The notes: generated from the sequence alone by a model not told the origin. 64,000 bases of DNA from Chersky-840 sp050011815 (GCA_050011815.1 JBEKIJ010000019.1:97185-161184); one strand, 5' to 3'. Shown: positions 1-8,616, numbered from the stretch's first letter. Numbers and translations are program-made.

Positions 1-285
1 GACGGCACGCTCACCATGATCTTCTCGGGCTACAGCACCCCCAAGCCGGTCCCTGTCGCCGGTACCGTCCTGGGTGACGGCCAAGGTGGTGCGCCGACAT
101 GGACGGTGCAACCTGATGACCCGGCGCTGTACCGCAGCATCCTGACGGTGTCGCTCACCCCATCGGAGCCCGGGACCGGGACCCCCGAGGTTCCGGCGGC
201 CATCCTGCTTCCCCTGGCCGCCCTGCTCCTGTGTGGCAGCGCAGTGGGTTACAGCGCGCGTCGGCGGCGTCGCTACCGGGTCTGA
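1..285 (+). CDS. C-terminal end of a membrane-anchored surface protein (5' partial)
   Basis: The frame is open from base 1, so only the last 94 residues are visible and the start lies outside the window. The visible part is polar and rich in Pro, Gly and Thr. It is followed by a PEVP tetrapeptide, a hydrophobic segment of about 20 residues and a final Arg cluster (RRRRRYRV). This order (short motif, membrane span, basic tail) is that of sortase-like sorting signals, but no LPXTG is present, so a plain C-terminal membrane anchor is equally possible. The substrate-binding or enzymatic part of the protein cannot be judged. Confidence 0.7.
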   Translation, partial: DGTLTMIFSGYSTPKPVPVAGTVLGDGQGGAPTWTVQPDDPALYRSILTVSLTPSEPGTGTPEVPAAILLPLAALLLCGSAVGYSARRRRRYRV

Positions 286-336
286 ATCAGCCGGGGAGGC
301 GCACTGGCGCGCCGGGGACGCGAACCACGGCGGCGG

Positions 337-342
337 TAGAGT
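337..342 (+). promoter_or_regulatory. -10 box (TAGAGT) of the peroxiredoxin gene
   Basis: TAGAGT fits TAnnnT and would place the transcript start near 349. That leaves a leader of about 35 nt containing the AAGGAAA ribosome site before the ATG at 384. No clear -35 is seen. Confidence 0.4.
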
Positions 343-383
343 GCCCGCATGTGCATGGACCATGGGGTTCGAAAGGAAACACG

Positions 384-866
384 ATGACGATCGCAGTCGG
401 TGACACCATCCCTGACGTCGAGTTGCGCACCATGGCCGGCAAGAGCCCCGAGGCGGTCCGGAGCCTCGAGGTGCTCGGGAAGGGCAAGGTCGTGCTGTTC
501 GCCGTCCCCGGCGCCTTCACCCCGACGTGCTCGGACTACCACCTGCCCGGCTTCGTGCACCGCGCCGACGAGTTCCTCGCCAAGGGGGTCGACACCGTGG
601 CGTGCATCTCGGTCAACGACCCCTTCGTCATGGGAGCGTGGGGCCGGGACCAGAAGGTGGGGGACCGGGTCCTCATGCTGGCCGACGGCAACGGCGAGTT
701 CACCCAGGCCATGGGCCTCGAAGCCGACATGAGGGGGGCCGGGCTCGGGCCACGCTCTCAGCGCTATGCCGCCGTGATCGAGAACGGGACCGTCACCGCC
801 CTCTTCGTCGAGCCCGAGCGGGGCCTGAACGTCAGCTCGGCAGAGTCCGTGCTGGGCGCCCTGTAG
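384..866 (+). CDS. Peroxiredoxin, Prx5/AhpE-like thiol peroxidase
   Basis: A 160-residue redoxin that reduces peroxides in the cytosol through a peroxidatic cysteine. The motif PGAFTPTCS ends at residue 50, with Cys49 as the catalytic residue, and it matches the Prx5 family in position and spacing. It is the only Cys in the N-terminal half; Cys64 or thereabouts (VACIS) lies in a core strand. The start is the ATG at 384, chosen because GGAAA lies 5-9 nt upstream and because the frame upstream of it does not look like protein. It is a single gene, convergent with the small gene at 885-1157. The family is certain; the resolving partner is unknown. Confidence 0.93.
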   Translation: MTIAVGDTIPDVELRTMAGKSPEAVRSLEVLGKGKVVLFAVPGAFTPTCSDYHLPGFVHRADEFLAKGVDTVACISVNDPFVMGAWGRDQKVGDRVLMLADGNGEFTQAMGLEADMRGAGLGPRSQRYAAVIENGTVTALFVEPERGLNVSSAESVLGAL

Positions 867-884
867 CTCGGGTGGGCCCGCCGG

Positions 885-1157
885 TCAGATCTGGAGGTTG
901 CTGAGGAGCTCGGCCTTGCGGGCGTCGTAGGTCTCGAAATCGATGATGTCGGCGTCGAATTCGCGCTGGAGCTGCTCCATCTGCTCGAGGATGGCCCCGC
1001 TGTCGGCGGGGGCCACGGCGTCCTCTGCGGCTCCGTCGAGAGCGCCGGCTTCGTCTGAGGGATCGCTCTTGCGCTGACGACGGTCTCGCTTCTCGGCTGC
1101 TCGCGAACGCTTGTCGATGTCGCGCTGGCGCTTGGACGCGCTGCTGCGTTGGGCCAT
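885..1157 (-). CDS. Small basic protein with SHOCT-like C-terminus
   Basis: A 90-residue protein. The first 35 residues are strongly basic (clusters of Arg and Lys), the middle is acidic and Ala-rich, and the last 35 residues form an amphipathic segment with the pattern FDADIIDFETYDARKAELL. This resembles SHOCT domains, short oligomerisation helices found at protein C-termini. The ATG is only 3 nt after the stop of the bS18 gene at 1161, so the two are co-transcribed and probably translationally coupled. An RNA- or ribosome-associated role is suggested by the basic head and the neighbour, but this is inference. Confidence 0.75.
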   Translation of the reverse strand: MAQRSSASKRQRDIDKRSRAAEKRDRRQRKSDPSDEAGALDGAAEDAVAPADSGAILEQMEQLQREFDADIIDFETYDARKAELLSNLQI

Positions 1158-1160
1158 GGG

Positions 1161-1664
1161 CTACACCGCCGGTTCGGCGACGGCGCCGTTGTCAGACGCG
1201 CCCACGCTCACGACGGCGTCGGCGGTCGAGTCCCCGGCTTCGGGCGAGGGGGCCTCGGCGGGTGCCGCGGCGCCTTCGGCCGCCGGCGCGGCGCGCTCGG
1301 GGCGGGGCCCGTCAGGGCGGGGACCGTCTCGATCAGGGCGCCCGCCACCGGGACCGCCACGACCACGACGGCCACCCTTGTCGCCGGCCAGGGTCCGCAC
1401 CACGTAGGGGAGCAGCGCCATCTCGCGGGCGTTCTTGATGGCGAGGGCCACGGCGGCTTGGTGCTGGGTGCAGGTGCCGGTGCTGCTGCGCGACTTGATC
1501 TTGCCCCGCTCACTCATGAAGCGGCGAAGGAGGCTGCTGTCCTTGTAGTCGACGTGGGTGACCCTGTCCTTGCACAGCATGCAGACCTTGGGCCGGCCGC
1601 GGCGGATGCGGCTCTTGGAATCGGTCGGTCGCGGGCGGGACCGTTGCTTACGGGAAGATGGCAT
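1161..1664 (-). CDS. rpsR: Ribosomal protein bS18, zinc-binding form with long C-terminal tail
   Basis: A 167-residue bS18 homologue. The core (about residues 25-90) contains DYKDSSLLRRFMSERGKI and ends in LLPYV, as in all bS18. Cys28, Cys31, Cys65 and His68 form the zinc knuckle of the C+ form. Typical bS18 ends near residue 90. Here about 75 more residues follow: a Gly/Arg/Pro-rich stretch and then an Ala/Pro/Glu-rich acidic stretch with no predicted fold. The start is the ATG at 1664 with AGGAGA at 1672-1677. Most bS18 genes sit with rpsF, ssb and rplI; this one instead pairs with a small SHOCT-like gene, so it may be a second, alternative copy. Confidence 0.92.
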   Translation of the reverse strand: MPSSRKQRSRPRPTDSKSRIRRGRPKVCMLCKDRVTHVDYKDSSLLRRFMSERGKIKSRSSTGTCTQHQAAVALAIKNAREMALLPYVVRTLAGDKGGRRGRGGPGGGRPDRDGPRPDGPRPERAAPAAEGAAAPAEAPSPEAGDSTADAVVSVGASDNGAVAEPAV

Positions 1665-1811
1665 GTGCGGTTCTCCTGGAGCGTCGCGCACATGACTTCA
1701 GGAGTCCGAAGTACCGGGAAATCGGAAACCGAGGATCAGGGTCGGCGCGAGCGGCAAACCCAATCCATCGCATTCTAGCGTCTGCTGAACTCGGGCGTCC
1801 ACCCGGGCAAG

Positions 1812-1817
1812 TAGCCT
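1812..1817 (+). promoter_or_regulatory. -10 box (TAGCCT) of typA
   Basis: TAGCCT ends 9 nt before the ATG at 1827 and there is no Shine-Dalgarno sequence, so the typA mRNA probably has a leader of 0-3 nt. Confidence 0.45.
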
Positions 1818-1826
1818 GGTCGGCTC

Positions 1827-3686
1827 ATGTCCGTACGAAATGACCTTCGAAATGTAGCAATCGTGGCGCACGTCGACCACGGCAAGACGACGTTGGTGGA
1901 CGCCATGCTCCGCCAGACCGGGGCCTTCCGGGCCAACCAGGAGCTCACCGACCGGGTGCTCGACTCGGGCGACCTCGAGCGCGAGAAGGGCATCACCATC
2001 CTCGCCAAGCACACGGCGGTGCCCTACGGTTCGGTGAAGATCACCATCGTCGACACCCCCGGCCACGCCGACTTCGGCGGTGAGGTGGAGCGCGCCCTGG
2101 CCATGGTCGACGGCGTCCTGCTGCTGGTGGACGCATCGGAAGGCCCCTTGCCGCAGACGCGCTTCGTCCTGCGCAAGACCCTCGAGGCCCGCCTGCCCGT
2201 CGTGGTGGTGGTCAACAAGGTGGACCGCGCCGACGCCCGGGTGACCGAGGTCGTCCACGAGATCGAAGAGCTCTTCCTCGACCTCGATGCCGACGAGGAT
2301 CAGGTCGGCTTCCCCGTGCTCTACGCCAACGCCCGCGCCGGGCGCGCCGGTACCTCGCCCGATGACATCGGCCCCGACCTCGTCCCGCTGTTCGAAGCCA
2401 TCATCGAGAGCGTCCCGCCTCCGCACTACGACCCCGACACGCCCCTCCAGGCGCTGGTCACCAATCTCGATGCTTCTCCCTACCTCGGCCGCCTGGCCAT
2501 CTGCCGTGTGTACAACGGGACGTTGCGGCGCGGCGAGACCGTGGCGTGGTGCCGCCTCGACGGCTCCGTGCAACGCGGCAAGGTCACCGAGCTCTTCTCC
2601 TCCAAAGCCCTGGAACGAGTCGAGACCGAAGAGGCCGGCCCCGGCGAGATCGTGGCCGTGGCGGGCTTCGCGGAGGTGACCATCGGCGAGACCCTGGCCG
2701 ATCCCGACGACCCCCGCCCCCTGCCGGCCATCCTCGTCGACGAGCCCAGCCTGGCCATGACCATCGGGATCAACACGTCACCACTGTCAGGATCCGACGG
2801 CACCAAGGTGACGGCCCGGCTCATCAAGTCCCGGCTCGATCAGGAGCTCGTCGGCAACGTGTCGTTGCGGGTCCTGCCCACGGACCGCCCCGACGCCTGG
2901 GAGGTCCAGGGCCGGGGCGAGCTCCAGCTGGCGGTGCTGGTCGAGACCATGCGGCGCGAGGGCTTCGAGCTGACGGTGGGCAAGCCCCAGGTCGTCACCC
3001 GCATCATCGACGGCAAGTTGCACGAGCCGATGGAGCGTCTGGCCGTCGACGTCCCCACCGACTACCTGGGTGTGGTCACCCAGCTGTTGGCCCTGCGCTT
3101 CGGCCGTCTCGAGGAGATGGTGAACCACGGCACGGGCTGGGTGCGCATGGACTACCGGGTGCCGGCGCGCGGGCTCGTGGGGTTCCGCACCGAATTCGTC
3201 ATCGAGACGCGCGGGACGGGCATCCTCCACCACGTCTTCGACGGATGGGAACCCTGGCACGGAGATCTCCGGGTCAGGCGCAACGGCTCCATGGTGGCCG
3301 ACCGACGAGGGGTGACCACCACCTACGCCCTCATGTCCCTGGAGCAGCGCGGCACCTTGCTCGTGCCGCCGGGGACCGAGGTCTACGAGGGGATGATCGT
3401 CGGCGAGAACTCCCGGGTCGACGAGATGGACGTCAATCCGGCCAAGGAGAAGAAGCTCACCAACGTCCGGTCCTCGACCGCCGAGGAGCTCGAGCGCTTG
3501 ACGCCGCATCTCCAGCTCTCGTTGGAACAGGCTCTCGAGTTCATCGGCGAGGACGAGTGCGTCGAGGTCTCACCCCACTCGGTGCGGCTGCGCAAGGTCG
3601 TCCTCGACCAGGCCATCCGAGGTCGTCAGCGCAGCCGGTCCCGGCGTGACGACGCGGAGACTGCGGCGGTGTCTAAGCGCTCGTGA
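1827..3686 (+). CDS. typA: Translational GTPase TypA/BipA
   Basis: A 619-residue ribosome-associated GTPase, the usual length for the family (about 600-640). The P-loop AHVDHGKTT is at residues 14-22, the switch II DTPGHADFGGEV follows, and NKVD is the base-recognition motif. Domains II, III, V and the TypA-specific C-terminal domain follow in order (for example the ENSRVDEMDVNPAKEKKLTN segment). TypA acts in ribosome assembly and stress adaptation. No ribosome site precedes the ATG; a TAGCCT box 9 nt upstream suggests a near-leaderless message. Its 3' end overlaps the convergent membrane-protein gene by 14 nt. Confidence 0.97.
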   Translation: MSVRNDLRNVAIVAHVDHGKTTLVDAMLRQTGAFRANQELTDRVLDSGDLEREKGITILAKHTAVPYGSVKITIVDTPGHADFGGEVERALAMVDGVLLLVDASEGPLPQTRFVLRKTLEARLPVVVVVNKVDRADARVTEVVHEIEELFLDLDADEDQVGFPVLYANARAGRAGTSPDDIGPDLVPLFEAIIESVPPPHYDPDTPLQALVTNLDASPYLGRLAICRVYNGTLRRGETVAWCRLDGSVQRGKVTELFSSKALERVETEEAGPGEIVAVAGFAEVTIGETLADPDDPRPLPAILVDEPSLAMTIGINTSPLSGSDGTKVTARLIKSRLDQELVGNVSLRVLPTDRPDAWEVQGRGELQLAVLVETMRREGFELTVGKPQVVTRIIDGKLHEPMERLAVDVPTDYLGVVTQLLALRFGRLEEMVNHGTGWVRMDYRVPARGLVGFRTEFVIETRGTGILHHVFDGWEPWHGDLRVRRNGSMVADRRGVTTTYALMSLEQRGTLLVPPGTEVYEGMIVGENSRVDEMDVNPAKEKKLTNVRSSTAEELERLTPHLQLSLEQALEFIGEDECVEVSPHSVRLRKVVLDQAIRGRQRSRSRRDDAETAAVSKRS

Positions 3687-4272
3687 GGGGCATGGGGCCG
3701 GGCGCCACCGGCCTCGTGGTCACGGGGTCGTACGCCGCGTAGCGGGCCCTGCCCATGGCCACGAACAGCGGGCCGATCGTCGCGCTCGTCCCGCACGACC
3801 GGCGGGCGCCGAGGGCGACACCGAACACGTCGTACCCCGACGGCGTGTGCAGGATCTTGGTGTACCTCGGGCCCGCCCCCGCCGAAGGGTCGGCGGTCAC
3901 GACCCCGCTCGGCCTGTAGGTGGTGCCGCACCACCGGACGAGGGGAGGAGCGCCGGTCAACGACAACGTGCCGTACTGGGCGGTGTTGATGAGCTCGATC
4001 CATCCGATCCCGGTCAACGCGACGACCAGGAGCGTGATCAGCGCGATGCGACCCGCACCCCGCCCGAGAAGGATCGCCACCGCCGATCCGAAGGCCGCCC
4101 CCAGGACCACGTCCAGGTTGGGACCCATTCCCACGATCGACGCCAGGGTCCAGGTCAGGGCCCCCACCAGGACCAGCCCGGCGAGGATCCGGGCCGGCGA
4201 CACCTGGGGGGCCGGGGTGGGCGGCGCCCGCTCCACGGCCGGCGTGCCGGGTAACGACGTGCCCCACACCAC
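3673..4272 (-). CDS. Membrane protein of unknown function
   Basis: A 199-residue protein. After a Pro-rich N-terminus of about 25 residues come three hydrophobic segments (roughly residues 28-48, 53-70 and 76-94). They are followed by a soluble domain of about 100 residues with Cys114 and Cys159, which could form a disulphide if the domain is outside the cell. I do not recognise a family. The start is a GTG at 4272, preceded by TAAGCT and a 6-nt spacer, so the message is probably leaderless. It converges on typA with a 14-nt overlap. Confidence 0.75.
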   Translation of the reverse strand: MVWGTSLPGTPAVERAPPTPAPQVSPARILAGLVLVGALTWTLASIVGMGPNLDVVLGAAFGSAVAILLGRGAGRIALITLLVVALTGIGWIELINTAQYGTLSLTGAPPLVRWCGTTYRPSGVVTADPSAGAGPRYTKILHTPSGYDVFGVALGARRSCGTSATIGPLFVAMGRARYAAYDPVTTRPVAPGPMPLTSA

Positions 4273-4278
4273 GAGCGG

Positions 4279-4284
4279 AGCTTA
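4279..4284 (-). promoter_or_regulatory. -10 box (TAAGCT), leaderless start
   Basis: TAAGCT reads on the minus strand and is followed by exactly 6 nt and the GTG at 4272. There is no ribosome binding site. Confidence 0.5.
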
Positions 4285-4303
4285 TGGCGCAGAGTCCCAA
4301 ATT

Positions 4304-4370
4304 TTGACGATGCCCAATCGGTTGCAGATAGGCATCATTGGTGTAGTTGGGGCAGTTGAGAATCATTGGT
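4304..4370 (+). promoter_or_regulatory. Promoter region of the zinc-ribbon gene with a 9-bp direct repeat
   Basis: A stretch of lower GC content carries TTGACG at 4304-4309 as a possible -35. The 9-bp direct repeat ATCATTGGT occurs at 4334-4342 and 4362-4370, a 28-bp period. The repeat ends 22 nt before the start codon at 4392 and may be an activator or repressor site. No good -10 is seen at the expected distance. Confidence 0.35.
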
Positions 4371-4391
4371 AGGTGCACACGAGGGGGGCAT

Positions 4392-4610
4392 ATGGCCAAT
4401 TCCGGTCTGCTGGAGAGGCGGTTCAGGGTGGCGGGATCGTCCCTGACGCCCGAATGCAGGCTCTGCTGGAGGACCGTGGTCCTCGAGCCCGAGTACGTCG
4501 AGGCGACCGAGCAACACGTCTACGTCCGTTGCCCGCACTGCATGGGTTCGTTCCCGATCCGCCACAGCGATGTCGCGACCTTCCCCTGGCACGAGGCGTC
4601 AGCAGGCTGA
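4392..4610 (+). CDS. Small zinc-ribbon protein
   Basis: A 72-residue protein with two Cys pairs, CRLC near residue 22 and CPHC near residue 48, spaced as in a zinc ribbon. The ribbon is flanked by Val-rich beta-type segments (VVLEPEYV, QHVYVRC). The start is the ATG at 4392 with GAGGGGGG just upstream. No family is recognised; nucleic-acid binding or a protein-contact role would be usual for such ribbons. Its last 12 bases overlap the 3' end of the convergent cyclase gene. Confidence 0.7.
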   Translation: MANSGLLERRFRVAGSSLTPECRLCWRTVVLEPEYVEATEQHVYVRCPHCMGSFPIRHSDVATFPWHEASAG

Positions 4611-7600
4611 CGAATTCCCTCCCGGTGACCGGGAGGACCTCTCCAGCCCGAGGAGCAGGCCCGGCATGGCGAGTTCCTGCGCGCACCGGCGCAGGGCGTC
4701 GAGGGCCGAGGCGTCGCCCCGGGCCGCGTAGGACCGCAGGACCAGCGCCTCGCTGACGCTGGCCGCGGATGTCGGGGTCGGCGGCAGATCCGTGCTCGCC
4801 CCGGTGATCTCGGACCGCAGGGCCGCCGCCGCCGTCACCGTCGCAGGCGCCTGGAGGGCGTGCGCGGCCTGGTCGGCACGGTCGACCCACGGCAAGGCCT
4901 CGGCGGACCGCCCGGCCAGCACGAACGCCAGGCCCTGGAGCAGCCCGACCAGGTCGCCGAAGGGCCCCAGCCCGGGGTGCTCCGCCCCATCGAAGCGCGC
5001 CAGCGCCTCCGCCAGGCGTCCGCCCACGGTGAGCTCGGCTTCGATGACGAGAAGCCCCATCCCCACCACGGGGTCGAGCGAGGACTCGGGCGGGGGCGGC
5101 GGCGCCACGTCGGTGGCACCGCGCGCCGCGGTCACCGCGAACGTGGCCGCCCAGCCGAGCCAGGGGAAGTGGTCGTCGTCGACGACGCCGCTGAGGCGCG
5201 AGAGGACCTCGGCGTGGCGAGCGGCCTCGTCGAGCCGTCCCGTGAACCGGGCCATGATCGCCAGCAGGCTCCGACCGTGGACGACGAGGTCGAAGGCGGC
5301 CAGCTCTTGCCCCAGCTGGGCCAGGCGCAGGGCGAAGCCTTCGGCCTCGGCGGTGTCGGCCGCGGTGCCCCACAACGACCGGATGAAGTGGTGCCACGCC
5401 AAGGTGGTGAGGATGCCCAGCTGCCTCGAGCGGTCCCCGGTCTCATCGGCGAAGGCGAGCGCCTGGGCGAGCCAGTCCGGGACGCGCCGGTCGGTGGGTC
5501 GGGCCAGGCACAGAAACGACGAAGTGGCGACCATGCCCACCCGGTCGCCGATGCGTTCGAAGAGCTCCAGTCCGAGCTCGAGCTCCCGGCCCGAATCCTC
5601 CATCTGGCTCACGTTGAAGTACGAGACGCCCAGGTTGGCGTGGCCCCACGCCTCTTTGTCGATGACCCCCAGCTCGTGCCAGCGCGCCGTGACCGCCACC
5701 AGTCTCGGGATGGCCCACGCCGAGTCCGAGAACATCTTGGCGTTGCCCGCGGTGTGGTCCCGCTCGATGGCGATGGTGGGGTCGTCGGGGTCGTCCTGCA
5801 CCATGGCCAGGGTCTCGAGCGCCTCGTCCTCCTGGCTGCACAGGGCCTGGACCTTGGCCAGGTCGAGGAGCACGGCGGCCCGCCGACACCCGAGGGCGAC
5901 GGCGCGTTCGAGCATGCGCAGCGCCTCGGTATAGCGGGCGGCCGCGAAGAGATCCTGTCCGGCACGCGCCAGGGCCTCGGCCGCCTCCTGGGCCACCGTG
6001 GCGTCGTCGGTGAGGTACTCCGCAGCCCGATCGAGGTGCCGGGCCCGCTCCTCGGGCTCCGCCACGATGGTGGCGGCCCGGCGGTGGAGCTCGCCCCGGA
6101 TGTTGCGGGGCAGCGTCTCGTAGGCGACCTCGCGCAGGAGCGAGTCCACGGTGTCGTAGCGGGCGTCGGCGCCGTGGCGCATGAGCCCGTTCTCGACGAG
6201 GGACTGCAGCACGACGGGCGCGTTCGGTGACCCCAGGGTGCTCAGGTGCGCCGCCGTCGCCCCGCCCATGACCGCGGCGTGCTGCAGGACCAGCTTCTGT
6301 TCGGGGTCGAGCGCGTCCAGCCGGGCCGCCAGCAGGGCCTGCAGCGTGGCCGGGATGGCGCCGTGGGCGGTGAGTTGATAGCGGTCGCCGTCGTCGACGA
6401 GCAGGCCCTGGGTGCGGGCCATCGAGACCAGCTCCCGCAGGTAGAGGGGATTCCCGTTGGCTCGTTCGACGAGGAAGTCCGCCGCTTCGCCCGAGAGGGG
6501 CTTCTCGCACGCGAACCCGTCGGCCAACGCCACCGCGTCGGGCCTGCTGAGCGGACCCAGACGGACAGTGGTGGCGGCCGGGAAGGCGGTGAGCCATTCA
6601 CCGGGCTCGGTGCGACCGGCGAGGACGGTGAGCACGGCCACGTTGTTGAGGCGGCCCGACAGCTCGCCGAGGACCTTCAGCATCTTGTCGCCGCTGCGGT
6701 GCATGTCGTCGATCAGGATCAGCAGGGGTCGATCGGTGCCCTTCTCCTGGAGCAGCCGGCCCAGCGCCCACAGCTGTTCCTGGTGCATCCCGGCGGGGTC
6801 GATCGATTGCAGCGACGTGTCCCATTCGCCGGCCAGGGACTTGACCCGGGCGTTCACGTCGCCGTCGGAGACCGGACCCAGCTGGCGGATGACCTCGGCG
6901 GCCACCCGGGCGCCACCCATGGCGCCGTAGGCGGGGAAGGCGGCCCGGATGACGGTGCCGTCCACCTCGGCCGCCCGGGCCAGCTCCGCGGTCACCCTGG
7001 TCTTTCCCGAACCGGCGTCGCCGCACACCACCACCACCTGGGTCTGGCGGTCGCGACAGACGCGCCTCCACTGCGCCTCGAGGAAGGCGAGCTCGTCATC
7101 GCGGCCCACGAGCGGCGGCGACGCCACGCTCGGCTGCAGGTCGAGGGGTTGCAGGGAGACGGCCTCCCACACCTCGACCGGCTCCTGCTTGCCCTTGAGC
7201 AGGATGGGCTGGCGGGCCCGGAAGGCGATTCGTCCTGCGGTCAGCTCGGTGGTCAGGCGCCCGCACAGCACCTCTCCGGGTCCGGCCGCCTTCTCCAGCC
7301 GGGCGGCCACGTTGACGGTGTCGCCGATGACGGTCATGCCCCCGCCCGCTCCCACCGCCGTCGCCATCACCTCGCCCGAGTTCACGCCGATCGAGAAGAC
7401 GAGGTCCCCGCCGAGATGCCGCATGGCCATCGCCGCGGCCACGGCGCGCTCGGCGTCGTCGTCGTGTGCGAGGGGGACACCGAACACCGCCATCACCGAG
7501 TCACCCATGTACTTGTCGATCGTGCCGCCGTGCTCCGCCACGATGTCGCCCAGCTCCCGAAAGGCGGTGTCGACCAAGCGGGCCACGAGCTCGGGATCGG

Positions 7601-7913
7601 TCCGCTCGGCCAGAGACGTGAAGCCCACGACGTCCGCGAACACCACGGTGGCCAGCTTGCGCTCTTCCACCGCCGCGGTGGTGACCGTGGTGGCGGTGGA
7701 AGGGGAGGCGGTGGCGGTGGTGGCGGCAGCCACGGGAGCGCTCCGGGGCGAGGCGCCGTGCAGGGCCGCCCCGCACTGCCCGCAGAATTGCTGCCCGTCG
7801 GAGATCGCGGCCCCGCACGCCGGGCACCCGCCCACCGGGAGTGCGGCTCCGCACTGCCCGCAGAACAGGTATCCCTTGGGGTTGGGCGCCTCGCACGCCA
7901 GGCACAGGTCCAC
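4599..7913 (-). CDS. Zinc-ribbon / class III nucleotide cyclase / AAA ATPase / TPR signalling protein
   Basis: A 1104-residue cytosolic multidomain protein. Two zinc ribbons (CGQCG motifs) fill residues 4-48. A Thr/Ala linker leads to a class III cyclase domain (about 85-255) with metal-binding Asp94 (FADVVGFT) and Asp138 (KYMGDSVMAVFG) and the NVAAR motif at 201-205. All three are intact, so it is probably active on ATP or GTP. An ATPase of the AAA-16 type follows, with Walker A GDAGSGKT at 298-305 and Walker B ILIDDMH. The C-terminal 550 residues are TPR-like helices. No LuxR output domain is present. The start is a GTG with a TACCGT box 6 nt upstream. The ligand sensed is unknown. Confidence 0.9.
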   Translation of the reverse strand: MDLCLACEAPNPKGYLFCGQCGAALPVGGCPACGAAISDGQQFCGQCGAALHGASPRSAPVAAATTATASPSTATTVTTAAVEERKLATVVFADVVGFTSLAERTDPELVARLVDTAFRELGDIVAEHGGTIDKYMGDSVMAVFGVPLAHDDDAERAVAAAMAMRHLGGDLVFSIGVNSGEVMATAVGAGGGMTVIGDTVNVAARLEKAAGPGEVLCGRLTTELTAGRIAFRARQPILLKGKQEPVEVWEAVSLQPLDLQPSVASPPLVGRDDELAFLEAQWRRVCRDRQTQVVVVCGDAGSGKTRVTAELARAAEVDGTVIRAAFPAYGAMGGARVAAEVIRQLGPVSDGDVNARVKSLAGEWDTSLQSIDPAGMHQEQLWALGRLLQEKGTDRPLLILIDDMHRSGDKMLKVLGELSGRLNNVAVLTVLAGRTEPGEWLTAFPAATTVRLGPLSRPDAVALADGFACEKPLSGEAADFLVERANGNPLYLRELVSMARTQGLLVDDGDRYQLTAHGAIPATLQALLAARLDALDPEQKLVLQHAAVMGGATAAHLSTLGSPNAPVVLQSLVENGLMRHGADARYDTVDSLLREVAYETLPRNIRGELHRRAATIVAEPEERARHLDRAAEYLTDDATVAQEAAEALARAGQDLFAAARYTEALRMLERAVALGCRRAAVLLDLAKVQALCSQEDEALETLAMVQDDPDDPTIAIERDHTAGNAKMFSDSAWAIPRLVAVTARWHELGVIDKEAWGHANLGVSYFNVSQMEDSGRELELGLELFERIGDRVGMVATSSFLCLARPTDRRVPDWLAQALAFADETGDRSRQLGILTTLAWHHFIRSLWGTAADTAEAEGFALRLAQLGQELAAFDLVVHGRSLLAIMARFTGRLDEAARHAEVLSRLSGVVDDDHFPWLGWAATFAVTAARGATDVAPPPPPESSLDPVVGMGLLVIEAELTVGGRLAEALARFDGAEHPGLGPFGDLVGLLQGLAFVLAGRSAEALPWVDRADQAAHALQAPATVTAAAALRSEITGASTDLPPTPTSAASVSEALVLRSYAARGDASALDALRRCAQELAMPGLLLGLERSSRSPGGNSSAC
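4618..4636 (+). terminator. Hairpin after the zinc-ribbon gene
   Basis: Perfect inverted repeat CCTCCCGG, loop TGA, CCGGGAGG, starting 8 nt after the stop codon of the zinc-ribbon gene. It lies inside the last codons of the convergent cyclase gene. There is no T-run. It probably ends plus-strand transcription. Confidence 0.5.
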
Positions 7914-7919
7914 TACCTC

Positions 7920-7925
7920 ACGGTA
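7920..7925 (-). promoter_or_regulatory. -10 box (TACCGT), leaderless start
   Basis: TACCGT, a 6-nt spacer, then the GTG at 7913 of the cyclase gene. A GGAGG lies too far upstream (12 nt from the GTG) to act as a ribosome site. Confidence 0.45.
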
Positions 7926-7982
7926 CCTCCCATCCCGGGCGACCCGGCCGGGACCCGGGCCCGGCGCCCCCCTCGGCCGGCC

Positions 7983-8354
7983 CTACGTCGGGGTATGGCA
8001 GACCGCTTCCACGTTGTTGCCGTCGGGATCGCGCACGAAAGCCCCGTAGTAGTCCGGGTGGTACTCGGGCCACAGGCGGGGCTCGTGCAGGACCTCGGCC
8101 CCGGCGCGCACCGCGGCGTCGAAGAAGGCCCGCACCGCGGCCCGATCCTGGGCCCGGAAGGCGATGTGGATCTCTCGGTTGGGAGAACCTCCCGCCAGGG
8201 GGCCCACCCAGAACGACGGCTTGCCCTCGGTGCCGTAGCCGATCACCGAACCGAACTCCATGACGCGCCCCGCGCCGAGACCGAGGAGCACGGCGTCGTA
8301 GAACTCCGCGCTCAAGGTCACGTCCGCACATTGGATCGACAGATGGTCGAGCAC
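7983..8354 (-). CDS. VOC-superfamily (glyoxalase-like) protein
   Basis: A 123-residue single VOC module made of two beta-alpha-beta-beta-beta halves. Candidate metal ligands are His4 (DHLSIQC), His78 or thereabouts (REIHIAF) and the Glu in DPDGNNVEAV near the C-terminus. That ending is typical of the family. Such proteins range from dioxygenases to antibiotic-binding proteins and the substrate cannot be told here. The start is a GTG at 8354 preceded by TAGCAT and 6 nt, so the gene is probably transcribed as a leaderless message. Confidence 0.85.
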   Translation of the reverse strand: MLDHLSIQCADVTLSAEFYDAVLLGLGAGRVMEFGSVIGYGTEGKPSFWVGPLAGGSPNREIHIAFRAQDRAAVRAFFDAAVRAGAEVLHEPRLWPEYHPDYYGAFVRDPDGNNVEAVCHTPT

Positions 8355-8360
8355 CCCCGG

Positions 8361-8366
8361 ATGCTA
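8361..8366 (-). promoter_or_regulatory. -10 box (TAGCAT), leaderless start
   Basis: TAGCAT on the minus strand, then 6 nt, then the GTG at 8354. There is no Shine-Dalgarno sequence. Confidence 0.5.
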
Positions 8367-8616
8367 CCGACGCCCCATGGCGATGGCACCATGGCATGGC
8401 AACGGCACGTTTGCCGGCGCGCCGTGACGACCACGTCGACGAATCGGGGGCGCCGCCCTCGTGCGACCCCGGGGGGGCCGGAGGCCACACGGTGCGGCAG
8501 CCCACCGAGCCGGAAACCGGCGATGTCAGCCGACGTGCACGGACCAGGATCCCCGGACCGCACTCCCCGCCATTCGTTCGCCTTACCCAGCCCTGCGGTG
8601 GGGTGCTCAAACGCGC

